The notes below the pieces were generated by a model. That model was given only the letters and a program-made list of their open reading frames with translations. It searched no databases and had not been told where the DNA came from. The position numbers and the translations under genes are program-made. DNA of 64,000 nt. Source: Woronichinia naegeliana WA131 (lineage in GTDB: Bacteria > Cyanobacteriota > Cyanobacteriia > Cyanobacteriales > Microcystaceae). The stretch lies in contig CP073041.1 of the NCBI GenBank assembly GCA_025370055.1, positions 4,558,272 to 4,622,271 on the forward strand, in the 5' to 3' direction. This document shows, in pieces, positions 48,532 to 62,400 of this stretch (position 1 is its first letter; every line of letters begins with the position of its first letter).

Positions 48532-50405
48532 TTACCAATTGCCTCCCAAAGTTGTTGTTTAATTGTACTTAAATTGCGGGGTTCGCTCTTAGGATTAAAA
48601 AGTCCATCAGCCTCCCATTTACTAGCATCTAGACTAATTGCCCAAGCATTTAACCAAGAATGAGAGCTAACTTTTGCTAATATCTCTGGCATGGTATCTT
48701 CTAGAGCTAAGTGAAACATAACCTGTGCCACTTCCTCCAATAATGTTAAGCTACTGAGATAATCTTCAATAATTTCCGACTCGGTTTGGTTATATTTTAA
48801 ATTCCGCGATCGCAGTTCATCAACAAAAGGAATTGCTAAATAGTCAATAAATTCAAAATTAACCCGATGTAAAGATTGATTCGCCCAATCCTTAAATAAC
48901 TGTTGCATTCGATAGGAAAGGGGGAAAAATTTGCTATTGATCTGTTGAACTTTCGTTCTAAATGCTTGGTCAAGGTAGATCGAATTAAACATCATCAAAC
49001 CACTAAATGTCCAACCTGACAACGTATCCCAGATGAATTTTGTTGCCATCACCATACCATTACCTAGACAATTGTAGGCATTTTGAATATTAAACGTTAC
49101 CCCATCGCTGTAACTTAGATAAAAGTAGTTAGCATCTTGAACTTTTTCCTGGGTAAGTTTACCTTCTAGATCAAGCGTAATCAACTGGGTTGTTAAGGAA
49201 TTTCCAAAACCAATATTATCTGTCCCTGGAGAATAAAAAGGATCGGGAAATGTCCCTGCTTCACCCACACAAGCCCAACGATTGTGGGAAAATACTTGTT
49301 TAGATGAGTAGCTATATTTGGGCATTTTCCGAAAGTCTTCTGGTTTTTTATCGGCTAAGTGAAAAGCCAAAATCGGCTCATTTTTCTCTAACCATTGGTA
49401 AGCCAGTTCGTAGTTATAATAATTCTCCAAAGGATGAATATCTTGACGAGCGACAATACCAATACTGGTATGACCAGTGGCTAGAGGAATTGTCCAAACC
49501 CAGTAACCTTTACCGCATAAATGATTGGTAGAATAGTAACGGTTTTTATTTGGAACGCGATTATGCCATTTTTCTTCACTACTAGGGACGAAATCGCTGA
49601 TATCAAAGCGACCCTCAACCCGAAACCAAACAGCACCAAATTGATCATTATTAGGTTTATCTAAGCCTAATTTTCTTTGCAGAAAACGACGGCGACCCAT
49701 TGCATCAACGACCCATTTGGCTTGAATGAAGTGAGTTTTTTTATTATCGCCTTGGCCTTGAGTATAAACAATTTTATGATGTTGCTGTAAACCAACCGCA
49801 AGTTCAATCTCATTAACCGCACAATTTTCCCGTAATTCTACGCCTTTTTCTTCATTAAAGGCACGTAAATCGTTTTCTAATTTACCCCGATCAATTTGAT
49901 AGGAATTAGGAAGATGAAACTCTGATAAACCTAGTTCGGGTCGATCTTGAAAATTAGGAGCAGTATTGTTAAAGAAATATCGCAATCCCAATTTAACTAA
50001 ATGTTGCTCTTCAAAATAATCAGTTAACTGAAGCGTATTGGCTAAATAAAAAGCACCCACTTCAACTGTGGATTCTCCCACCTTAAAACTTGCTTCTGGT
50101 AAGGGACGAGCCATTTTATCGAGAACAACGACCGAAATATTTGGCTTTTGCAGTTTTAACTGTCTTGCTAAGGTTAAACCCGCTAAACCACCGCCACAAA
50201 TGACAACATCATAGACATCTGCTTGACTTAACTCTTCAGCTTGTTGGCGCAAAAAAGTGATTAATTCCGCTTTATGCTCCTTTAACTGTTCTAAAAGTTC
50301 GGTCGTCATTATTCCCTGGGGTGAACGATAGCGGAGCTTATCATTTTCAACCCAAATTTTAATCCCTAACCCGTTGAGATGAGCTAAAAATTCAACTGTT
50401 TTCAT
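48528..50405 (-). CDS. mcnD: Flavin-dependent halogenase with N-terminal docking domain
   Basis: The protein has 625 residues. FAD-binding GGGLAG at 71-76, KVGEST at 108-113, GRRRFLQRKLGL, and the halogenase signature WVWTIP at 302-307 (WxWxIP) are present, so it should chlorinate using FADH2, chloride and oxygen. In cyanopeptolins the target is the N-methyl-Tyr ring, and the preceding synthetase ends with an N-methylating aromatic module. Residues 1-55 (LAHLNGLGIKIWVENDKLRY, GIMTTELLEQLKEHKAELI) are a TubC-type docking domain nearly the same as that of the downstream synthetase, so the enzyme probably acts while attached to the assembly line. It overlaps its neighbours by 4 bases at both ends. 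Confidence 0.88.
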   Translation of the reverse strand: MKTVEFLAHLNGLGIKIWVENDKLRYRSPQGIMTTELLEQLKEHKAELITFLRQQAEELSQADVYDVVICGGGLAGLTLARQLKLQKPNISVVVLDKMARPLPEASFKVGESTVEVGAFYLANTLQLTDYFEEQHLVKLGLRYFFNNTAPNFQDRPELGLSEFHLPNSYQIDRGKLENDLRAFNEEKGVELRENCAVNEIELAVGLQQHHKIVYTQGQGDNKKTHFIQAKWVVDAMGRRRFLQRKLGLDKPNNDQFGAVWFRVEGRFDISDFVPSSEEKWHNRVPNKNRYYSTNHLCGKGYWVWTIPLATGHTSIGIVARQDIHPLENYYNYELAYQWLEKNEPILAFHLADKKPEDFRKMPKYSYSSKQVFSHNRWACVGEAGTFPDPFYSPGTDNIGFGNSLTTQLITLDLEGKLTQEKVQDANYFYLSYSDGVTFNIQNAYNCLGNGMVMATKFIWDTLSGWTFSGLMMFNSIYLDQAFRTKVQQINSKFFPLSYRMQQLFKDWANQSLHRVNFEFIDYLAIPFVDELRSRNLKYNQTESEIIEDYLSSLTLLEEVAQVMFHLALEDTMPEILAKVSSHSWLNAWAISLDASKWEADGLFNPKSEPRNLSTIKQQLWEAIGK

Positions 50406-53400
50406 AATTCACCCTCCTCATAATCTTCTAAGGTTTCAGTAATCGCTGGTTGTCCCTGCTGTGCAACGGCAAGAAGTTCAATAATTTGGGCTAAATTAGC
50501 GATCGTTGGGTATTCTAGCAAATTTTGTAAAGACAATTCCACCGAGAAAAGATCGCGGGAACGGGAGATAACCTGAGTCGCTAACAAAGAATGTCCTCCA
50601 AGTTCAAAGAAATTATCCTTAATGCCAATCCGTTCCAATCCCAAAACTTCACTCCAAATTTGGCCCATTTGGGTTTCAATGGGGGTACGCGGTGCCAAAA
50701 AGCTCGTGGCCAGATTGCGCGTAGCTGTATTAGGTGTCGGTAAAGCCCGCCGATCTATCTTGCCATTGGGAGTCAAAGGTAGAGCATTGAGCAGCACAAA
50801 AGCCTGGGGAACCATATAACTGGGTAGCTTTTGTTGGACAAATTCCCGCACCTGCGGTACTAGCTTCTGGACTAACTTACCGTACAGAGGATTATTCGTG
50901 TAATCAGTCCAGGATTTAGGAATAACCGTCTCATTGTCCCAAAAACTGGGGTATGGTTGGCCATCAACTGCGCTCATTGCAGATTCTAGGATTGAACTCT
51001 GGCGATGGAAAACCAGATCAAAAGAACCGTCTTGACTCCCTTCCCACCAACTGAGGTGAACGGTGTAGCCGAATTTTTCTCCCAATTGCCACATTTGCTC
51101 AGGATTAATCCCCATCCTGGGTTTTTCTTTTAACAATTGCCGCAATTCTCCCACCGTCGAAACGACCGGCGGATTTTCTAACCAGTCTAAAATTTGTAGG
51201 GCTTCTTGTACTCGTTGATTGGGGACATCCCTGATGCCTAACCATTCTGGCTGTTCCAGTTTCAGTTGATCTTGCAGTTTTGCTAAGGAAAACCCATCTC
51301 GTTGCCAATTTAACCAAGGAATAACCGTTCTTTGAACATCCTTACCCAAATGTAAGGTCACATCATAGCGAAATTGGGTTAACTCATTGTCAGCTTGACC
51401 CCGTTTTGGTGCGATCTCTACCCAAGAAATTTGCGGAAAACGTTGTTTAAGAGCGATAAAAAACTGAGGTTCAATGAGCAATTCTTCTTCGGTGGCGACA
51501 CTCTGATTTACCTGTTTTTGCCATTGTTCAAGGGTTTTATTGGCTTCGGTGCGGGCTAACTGTACGGCGGCATGGTATGGCTCTAGTAAGGGCAGACTAC
51601 GAATATCACCTAAGAAAATCTTTCCCTCAGCCGCGATCGCCTTCACTGCTCCTTCGATAACCTGTAATAGATAATCCACACTAGGGAAATACTGAACAAC
51701 GGAGTTAATAACCACCGTATCAAAAGCTGCTTGGGGAATCCCTGTCAAATTATCGGCTGTTCGGTGCAATAATCTTACTTTCCCCGCTAAACCCTCAATT
51801 GTGCCGCATAACCGTTCTAGGTTGTCAATGGTGGCAGAGGAATAATCGGCTCCCCAATATTCCTGACAATGTTTAGCCACAGGAAACAGCAACAAGCCAC
51901 TCCCGCAACCAATTTCTAACACTCGTTGCGGTTTTCCGACCAGAATGCGGCTTACGGTATGCTCAACCCATTCTCGCATTTCGGAGGCGGTCATCGCTTG
52001 CCCCGTATAACTACTATTCCAACCACTAATATTAAAGGTGGGATCATCAGTTGCAGACTGGGATTGACGATAGGATTCTTCATAAAGCTGTTGCCAATCA
52101 CTCACATATTCACTCTGCCATTGGGCAAGCTGTTCGGGTAAAACTTGACCCTGGAGAGCAGGAACCAAATATCCTACTAAATTAGTATTCAGTTCAGTTG
52201 CGGATGGATTATCGCCCTGATGGTCAGCACGGGCAATCACAACCGCTTCTTGTACTAATAAATGTTGGCTCAAAACGGCTTCAATTTCCCCTAACTCAAT
52301 ACGGAAACCCCGCACTTTAACCTGATTGTCAATCCGTCCCAGATATTCAATCTGACCATCGGGTAAATAACGGGCTAAATCTCCCGTTTTGTATAATTTT
52401 GACGGCTGTTCTCCCCCCTTATCAAGGGGGGTTAGGGGGGGATCAAGGGAGACAAACGGGTTAGAGATAAACTTCTCGGCGGTCAATTCTGGGCGATTCA
52501 GATAACCCCTGGCTAACCCCGCACCGCCAATATGTAATTCCCCTGCCACTCCGATAGGAACTGGTTGTAAATGAGGGTCTAAAATATAAACCTGCACATT
52601 GGCAATCGGGCGACCAATGGTTATTTTTTCGTCAAAAGGCGTACATTTTGCGATCGTTGCACAAACACTCCCCTCTGTTGGGCCATAAGCATTAAAGAAA
52701 TTTCGTCCCTTCGACCATTGTTTGACCAATTCAGGAGAACAAGCTTCACCCCCGACAATTATTGTTTGCAACGTTGATAATTCGACTAAAGGCAAAAACG
52801 CCAAAGCTGATGGAGGTAAACTGATATGGGTAATGGCATAATCGCTTAATCGCTTAATTAAGGGCAGACCAGGCATTAGAGAGTCTTTTGTTGCCAAGAA
52901 AAGTGTTGACCCAGACCCAGACCCCAGTGCCATTAAGATTTCTGATATACAAACATCAAAGCTTAGGGAAACAAACTGGAGAACGCGACTCTGAGAATAG
53001 ACACCAAAAGTCTGAATTTGAGCCAAAGCTAAGTTACACAACCCTTTATGCTCAACCATCACCCCCTTAGGTTTACCTGTAGAACCAGAGGTATAAATCA
53101 CATTGGCCAAATTAGAGGGGGTTACTTTCGCCGTCAGGTTATCCTGGCTAGGTTGGTCAGTTTTTTCCCAAATTTCCTCTAAAAAGACTGTTTGGGCTTG
53201 ATGATTGGGAAGTTTATCAATTAGTGAATGTTGGGTGAGCAGTAAGGGGATTTGGCTATCAAAGAGCATAAATTGTAGGCGTGCTTGGGGATATTCGGGG
53301 TCAAGGGGTAGATAGGCCCCACCTGCTTTAAGAATGCCGATTAAGGCGACAATCATCTCTAGGGAGCGTTCGACACATAAACCGACTATTACCTCCGTTT

Positions 53401-56400
53401 CTACGCCCAGAGAGTGTAAATAGTGCGCCAATTGGTTGGCCCGATTATTTAATTGTGCATAGGTCAATTGTTGATTTTCAAAGACTACGGCGATCGCATT
53501 AGGAGTGCGTTCTGCTTGTTCTTCAATCAATTGGTGAATACATTTGTCGTAGGAGTAATCGGCTTTTGTCTCATTCCACTCCTCTAACAGTTGATAATGT
53601 TCCTGGGGATTTAATAAGGGAAGTAAGGCCACGGGTTGCTGTGGATTTGCCACAATGGCCGCTAACAAAGCCTTAAAATGAGTCATCATGCGGGCAATGG
53701 TCGCTGGATCAAATAAATCCCTGTTATAGGAGCAAAAACCGCCCAATCCTTCGGGAACATCCCACAGATAAACCTCTAGGTCAACCCGAACCGAATCAAG
53801 TCCCGATGACATCTCTTCAACTTTCACCCCAGGCAAATCCCAAGGCTCCGTTGGTGCATTCTGGAGGGCAAAAACGATCTGTATTAAAGGATTGCGGTCT
53901 AAATGTCGTTCAATTTGCAATTCTTCGACTAACATCTCGAAGGGTAAATCCTGATGGTCGTAGGCGTTTTGAGTCGTTTGTCTGACTTGCGCTAGAAAAT
54001 CCTCAAAGGTCGGTTCTTGGGACAAATCAAATCTTAAGACTAAGCTATTGACAAAAAAGCCAATGAGTTTTTCGATTTCGGTGCGGTTGCGGTTGGCGAT
54101 CGGTGAACCAATCACTAAATCGGTTTGTCCACTATAGCGAGACAGCAACACAGCAAAACCTGCCAGTAAGGTCATAAATAGGGTGCTACCAGACTCTTGG
54201 CTGAGTTTTTTAAGCTGTTGCGTCAGTTGACTATCGAGTTGTAGTTTTTCCGTTCCACCGCGAAAAGTTTGTATGGCTGGACGGGGGCGATCGCTGGGAA
54301 GTTGGTGCAGTAGGGGAACTCCCTTTAACTGTTGTTTCCAGTAGTTTAATTGCCGTTCTAATACTTCATTGGTTAACCATTGACGCTGCCACACCGCAAA
54401 GTCTGCATACTGTATCGGTAAGGTCGGTAAATCGGCTTTTGTTCCTGTGCTGAAACTGCGATAAGAGGCTGATAATTCATCAATTAAAACCCCTAGCGAC
54501 CAACCATCCGCCGCAATATGGTGAATAGCTAATAATAGTACATATTCATCCGCCCCGACTTGCCATAATTTGACTCGTAATACTGAACCATTGGCTAAAT
54601 CAAAGGGTTCGGAGGCCGCTTCTGTCAACAGTTTCTCTACCTGCAAAGGCTGGCTTTGTATTATGGGTAGCGTAAAGTTGACGCTAGGGGCGATCGCTTG
54701 TATTGGTTTATTATCTTTGAGTTTAAACTGAGTCCGTAGGGGTTCATGGCGTTGAATAATTGCTTGGAAAGCTTTTTCTAGGGCTTTAACATTGAGATTT
54801 CCTAGCAAACGCATCGTTAAATCAATGGTGTAGGCTCCACTTTCTCCTTCTAACTGATTGACAAACCAGAGACGTTCTTGAGCCCAGGAGAGGGGGATGT
54901 CATCCTGTCGGTTGAGGGGAACTATAGCTGGAAGTTTGAGCCGCGAGCCAGTTTGCAGTTCTTTTAAAATCACCGCACTTAACTGGGCAATGGTTGGGGA
55001 TTCAAACAGATAACGTAGGGGTAAAGCAATTTCAAAGGCTTCCTGACAGCGAGAGATCACCTGGGTCGCTAAGAGGGAATGTCCCCCTAATTCAAAGAAA
55101 TTATCCTCAATGCTGACTCGTTCTAATTTCAGTACCTCAGCCCAAATCTGCGCTAGTTTTTCCTCAATGGGGTTACGGGGGGCGATATATTCACCTTTGC
55201 CCTGTAAATCAGGTGCAGGTAAGGCTCGGCGGTCTATTTTGCCATTGGGAGTAAGGGGTAAAGCATCTAAGATCACGAAAGCATTAGGAACCATGTAATC
55301 AGGTAACTTAGCTTTCAAAAATTGCCGTATTTCGTCAATGGTCAGGATTATTTCGGGTTGGGGGACAACGTAAGCAACTAGGCGTTTATCTCCTGGTTTA
55401 TCTTCGCGAGCAATAACGCAAGCTCCTTGTACCGACTCATTTTGGTTAAGTAGGGCTTCAATTTCTCCTAATTCAATTCGGAAACCGCGAATTTTTACTT
55501 GATTGTCAATCCGTCCCAAGTATTCGATCTTACCATCGGGTAAATATCGACACAAATCACCAGTTTTATATAATTTACTTTTTCCTATTTTGTCAAACGG
55601 GTTGGGGATAAATTTTTCTTGGGTTAATTCTGGGCGGTTCAAATAACCCCGCGCTAATCCCATACCGCCAATATGTAATTCTCCTGGAACACCAATCGGG
55701 ACAGATTGTAAATGGGAGTCTAAGATATAAACTTGTGTGTTGGCAATGGGACAACCAATAGTGATTGTTTCCGTCTCATCTGTCCATTTTTCTACTGTTG
55801 CACAAACGCTGGTTTCTGTCGGCCCATAAGCATTAAAGAAATTTCGACCCGTAGCCCATTGCTTGATCAATTCTTCTGAACAAGCTTCTCCTGCGACAAT
55901 AATGGTTTGTAACTCTGGGATTTCTTCAAGGGGCAAAGCGGCTAAGGCTGAGGGCGGTAAAGTAATCTGGGTAATCCCATAATTTTTTAATAGCTCTGTT
56001 AATGGCAACCCAGGCATTAAAGCGTCTTTTTTGCTTAAATAAAGGGTTGCGCCTGCTCCCATTGCCATGATAATTTCCCAGATAGAAGCATCAAAATTCA
56101 GGGAGGCAAACTGGAGAATGCGAGAGTCGGAATCTAAGTTAAATGTTTTAATTTGTGCTTGGGCTAGGTTAAATAATCCCCGATGTTCCACCATCACCCC
56201 CTTGGGTTTTCCTGTTGAACCAGAGGTATAAATGAGATTAGCTAAATTATTAGCCGTTACTACTCCTGTTAGGTTATCTTGGCTATTTTGGTTAATTTCT
56301 TCCTTAACCTGCTCTAACAAGATTAGTCGTGCTTGACATTCAGGTAATTTATCTAGTAATCGCTCTTGAGTTAGCAATAATGACAGTTGGGCATCAGCGA

Positions 56401-59400
56401 TCGCAAATTGTAGCCGTTCTTGGGGATACTCAGGATCAAGCGGTAGATAAGCCCCGCCTGCCTTGAGAATACCTAATAATCCCACCATCATCTCTAAAGA
56501 ACGCTCAACACAAATTCCGACTAAAGTATCAGCTTTTACGCCTAATTTCTGTAAATAATGGGCTAATTGATTAGCACGACCATTTAACTCAGCATAGGTT
56601 AATGGTTGATTTTCAAACACCACCGCGATCGCATCGGGTGTACGTTCTGCCTGTTCCTCAAATAACTGATGAATACATTTAATTTGAGGATAATCAACTT
56701 GAGTATTATTCCACTCAATTAATAATTGCTGTTGTTCACCTTCTGTTAATAAGGGTAATTGGGAAATCTGAGCTTGGGGATTGGCCACAATTCCCCCTAA
56801 TAAATTAAGAAAATGCTCTGACAATCGCTCAATAGTGACACTCTCAAACAAATCAGTATTATATTCCCAGACACCTTTTAAGCCATCATCCGTGTTAACC
56901 ATCGCTAAGGTTAAATCAAACTTAGCAGTTGTATTTTCCAAGGGCAAATCTGTCACCGTTAACCCTGTCATTCCAATCTCAGACTTGGGTGTATTTTGTA
57001 GGACAAAAGCGACTTGAAAGAGAGGAGAATGGCTTAAATCTCGTTCGGGTTGCAACGCTTCGACTAACATTTCAAAGGGCAAATCTTGATGAGCATAGGC
57101 ATCCATTGCCACTTCCCGAACACGGGTTAATAACTGACTAAAACTTGGATTATCGGCTAAATCCGCCCGCATTACTAAAGTATTGACAAAAAAGCCGATT
57201 AAACCCTCAATTTCACCGCGATTACGGTTAGCAATGGGAGTTCCCACCAAAATATCACTAGACCCTGTATAACGATAAAGCAACGCATCAAAAGCAGCCA
57301 ATAGCGTCATAAATAATGTCGCCCCTTGTTGGCGGCTCAATTCAGTCAAGGCTTTGCTGAGTACGGGGGACAGGGAAAATTCTTGATAGGCTCCGACAAA
57401 ACTCTGCACCGCAGGTCGGGGGTGGTCTGTGGGCAGAGATAATAAAGCAGGGGCATCGGCTAGTTGATTTTGCCAGTAATTTAATTGAGTTTGCAGTACA
57501 TCCCCTTGTAACCATTGTCTTTGCCAGAGTGCAAAATCTGCATACTGAATCGGTAAGGGAGCTAAATTTGCGGGCTGATTTTGAGCATAGGCATTGTATA
57601 GGGTGGTCAGTTCGTGGATAAATACTTCTATTGACCAACCATCACTGATGATGTGGTGCATACACACTAGCAAGAGGTGTTCTGTCTCGGATAGCACCAC
57701 TAAAGTCGCTCGGATTAAGGATTCCTGGGCTAAATCAAAGGGTTGATTGGCTTGTGTTTGCCGTAATTGCTGTGTTCTTTCTGCTTGCTCATTTAGGCTT
57801 AAATGTTGCAACTCAACTACTGATATTTTCTCTTTTGTTGTTTGAATAACCTGAGTCGGTTGTCCATCAATCGTGACAAAATTAGTCCGCAATACCTCAT
57901 GGCGATCGCAAATTGACCATAAACTTCGTTCCAAGGCCCCTTGGTTGAGGTTTCCTTGTAAACGCAATACCATCGGTATATTGTACAAAGCACTATTGGG
58001 TTGCAACTGGTCTAAAAACCACAAACGCTGTTGAGCAAAGGATAGGGGCAATTCTCCATCCTTCGTTCGGGGTAAAATGGGGGGAACAGCTAAGGTGAGG
58101 TTTTGTTGCTGTAATTGTCCAATGAGATGGGCTAATTCCGCCACCGTCGCCGCCGCAAATAAGCTCCGCAAAGGCAGTTCTATTTTAAATAAACTACGAA
58201 TACGGGACACCAATTGAGTTGCCAGTAAGGAATGTCCCCCAATTTCAAAGAAGTTATCATAAATTCCCACTTGCCCTACCTTTAGTACCTCTGTCCAAAT
58301 TTGCACCAACATCTCTTCGATGCCATTGCGGGGTGCGACATATTGATCACGGCGATTGCCTTCTAAATTCGGTGCAGGTAAGGCACGGCGATCGACCTTG
58401 CGATTAGGGGTAAGGGGTAAGGATTCCAGAAAAACGAAAGCTTGAGGAACCATGTAAAGAGGCAAATTACCCGCCAGGAACTGACGTAGTTCACTAATCA
58501 TCGGTATCCGTTCATAATGAGACACGATGTAGGCAACTAAATACTTTTGTCCTGGAAGGTCTTCCCGAATCATCACACAGGATGTCTGCACATCAAGATG
58601 TTGGTTGAGTATCGCCTCAATTTCTCCTAATTCGATACGAAAACCGCGAATTTTAACCTGATTATCAATCCGCCCAAAACATTCAATGCTACCATTCGGC
58701 AGATAACGGGCTAGGTCTCCCGTCTTATACAAACGATTGAAAGGTGCATCAGCAAAGGGATTGTCAATAAATTTTTCAGCCGTCAATTCTGGACGATTCA
58801 GATAACCCCGCGCTAAACGAAGACCGCAGAGATGCAGTTCTCCCTTAACTCCAATGGGTGCAGGTTGCAGATTTTGATCCAGTATATAAGCCTTTGTATT
58901 GGCAATGGGACGACCAATCAGAACTGAATTCATTTTTTCTGACTGAGAATCCAGCAAATCGTGAACAATCGCTGTTACAGACGCTTCTGTGGGGCCATAG
59001 ACGTTAATGCATTGAACCCGTTTTCCGACCCATTGCCGCCAAATATTGACGGTTTCGGGTAACACGGCATCTCCTCCCACTGCGACGACCCGCAGACTGG
59101 ATGGCACGGTTGCAGAAGATTGTGAAATGGCGATCGCCCATTCATGCCAATAGGCGGGAGTAATATTTAAGAGCGTTAGGCTTTCTTGTTCGATAAAATC
59201 GGCAAAATCTGTCAAGGTTGGGAACATTTGCGAGGGTCTTAGGACGACTGTGCCACCTTTTAACCAGGTGGGAAAAATTTCTTCCGCCGCGACATCAAAA
59301 CCAAAGGACGCAAACTGTAAAACGCGATCGCTTGCCGTTAAACCAAATACTTCGCTAATGCCCCAACTATGGTTAACTAAGGCTTCGTGGGTTAACATCA

Positions 59401-62400
59401 CTCCTTTCGGTTTACCCGTTGAACCAGAAGTGTATAACACACAGAGTAAGTTTTCTGGTACTACTTCACTGACGGGATTTTCCAGACTTTGAACTGTCAG
59501 TATCTCGGCAGATTGATCTAATACAATTACCCCTACATCTTCTACGGGTAGAGAGCTGAGTAAACTTTGTTGGGTTAGCAGTAGGGAAATTTTGGCATCT
59601 TCGGCCATGTAGGATAACCGTTGCTGGGGATAATCGGGGTCTAAAGGGACATAGGCTCCCCCTGCTTTGAGAACGGCCAATAATCCGACAATTACTAACA
59701 GCGATCGCTCTAGATAAATGCCAACTAAAACTTCTGAACCTACCCCCAAAGATTGTAAATAATGGGCTAATTGATTGGCTTGAATATTTAACTGTTGATA
59801 GGTTAATTCTTGACCTGAACATACCACTGCTACGGCATTCGGTGTTCGTTCTGCTTGTTCTTCAAATAAATGATGAACACATTGATGGAAAGGATAATCT
59901 TTTTCCGTCCCATTCCAATCTTTTAATAATTGTTGTGACTCTACCTCTGTTAACAAGGGCAGTTGGGAAATTTGCTGTTGAGGGTTAGCAACAATGGCTT
60001 CTAGCAAGGTCACAAAATTCCCCGCTAATCGTTCAATGGTGCTACGCTCAAACAGGTCTGTATTATACTCCCACACTCCCCTTAATCCTGTATTGGTATT
60101 TTCCATTCCCAACGTTAAATCAAACTTAGCCGTTGCATTTTCTGTTAACAAGGGATTGGCAGTTAATCCGATTAATTCTAACTGAGATGGAGGTTCATTT
60201 TGCAGTAAAAAGTCCACTTGAAAGAGGGGAGCATGGCTTAAATCTCGTTCTGGTTGTAGGACTTCTACTAACATCTCAAAGGGCAAATCTTGATGAGTAT
60301 AAGCATCCATTGCCATTTCTCGAACGCGAATTAATAACTCATTAAAACTAGGATTCCCTGACAAGTCAGTTCGTAAAACTAAAGTATTGACAAAAAAGCC
60401 GATTAATCCTTCCAATTCACTGCGATTACGGTTAGCAATAGGCGTTCCAATTAAGATGTCTTCCTGTTCCGTATAACGATAAAGTAAGACATCAAAAGCG
60501 GTTAACAGGGTCATAAATAAGGTGACACCCTGTTCTTGAGTCAGTTGGGTGAGCTTTTGGCTTAATTCCCAGGAAAGGGTAAAGGGAAGATGAGCACCAG
60601 CAAAACTCTGTACAGCAGGTCGAGGTCGGTCTGTGGGCAGGGATAATAAGGCGGGAGCCTCTGCTAACTGTTTTTGCCAGTAATCTAATTGACGTTGCAG
60701 AATATCTCCCTGTAACCACTGTTTTTGCCAAAGAGTGTAATCACCGTAATGGATCGGTAACGGCTTTAAAGATGAGGGCTGATTTTGAATGTATGCGTTA
60801 TAGAGATCGGTTAATTCCTGAAGAAATATCCCCATTGACCAGCCATCACTGACAATGTGGTGCATACAGACTAGCAAGAGGTGTTCCGTTTCAGATAACA
60901 CGACTAAATTGATTCTGATTAGGGGTTCACTAGCTAGGTCAAAGGGTTGAATGGCGTGGTTTTGGGTTAACTCCTGGGAGGCAATTCCCTGTTCGCTACT
61001 AGATAAATGCTGTAAATCAACAACCGTCACTGTCCAGCTTCGTGTTTGTATAACCTGGGTAGCGATACCATCAACGGTAATGAAGTTAGTGCGTAAGGCT
61101 TCATGGCGATCGCAAATTTCCTCTAAACTCTGGATCAAAACGTCTTGATTAAGGTTTCCCTCTAAACGCAATGCTAGGGGAATATTATAAAAAGAACTAT
61201 TGGACTCAAATTGATCTAAAAACCAAAGACGAGTCTGGGCAAAAGATAAAGGTAATTCTGCATCTTTTTCCCTGGGTAAAATAGGGAGTTCTGTTCGTTC
61301 TTCCTGTTCCGAAACTCGTCTTATGACCTGAGCTAATGCGGCGACGGTCGGGGCAACAAACAACTCGCGTAGGGGCATTTCTACCTGAAAAGCCTTACGG
61401 ATGTGCGAAATCAGTTGAGTTGCTAATAATGAATGTCCGCCCAATTCAAAAAAGTTATCGTGAATACCCACCTGTTCAACTTTTAGGACTTTTACCCAAA
61501 TAGCGGACAAAATCTCTTCAATGGGATTACGCGGCGCAACGTATTGTTCTTCGCTTTGGAAGTCTGGAGCAGGTAAAGCACGGCGATCAACTTTACCATT
61601 CGGCGTTAAGGGTAGGGATTCCAAAATGACAAAGGCACTAGGAATCATATACTCTGGTAACTGAGTTTTCAGAAACTGCCGCAATTCATTAACAGCAAGC
61701 AAACTTTGCTCTTGTTGGGCAGAAATTCCCTCTGCTTGGGGGACAATGTAGGCAACTAAACGTTTTTGCTCTGTCTCATCTTCCCTCGCAATAACAATAG
61801 CAGTTTTGACTGTGCTGTGCTGACTAAGAACGGTTTCAATTTCTCCTAATTCAATGCGGAAACCCCGAATTTTTACCTGATTATCAATCCGTCCTAAATA
61901 CTCAATATTGCCATCAGGTAAATACCGACATAAATCCCCCGTTTTATACAATTTACTCCCTTTTGCCTTATCAAAGGGATTGGGAATAAATTTTTCAGCG
62001 TTCAACTGCGGACGGTTGAGATAACCTCGTGCTAAACCTGCACCACCTATGTGTAACTCCCCTTGTACACCGATTGGTACGGGTTGCATCTGGTTGTCCA
62101 GCAGATAAATCTTGGTATTTTGTACTGGCTTACCAATTGGTGTATTTCCATTGCTGATCCTTTCAGTTTTAATCGAATACAATGTTGAACAAATCGTCGT
62201 TTCTGTCGGCCCGTAACCGTTAATGATTTGCAGTCCAGAAATCCTCTGACTTATTGATATTAACAACTTCTCGTTAATTGGTTCAACTCCTACTAGCAAT
62301 CTCCGTAAAGAAATATGGTTAACTGCTTGCTCTAAATAATCTGAAAAATTGTTTAGCATAAAAGGTGGAATGTAAGCACTAGAAATTTGCTCAGAATACA

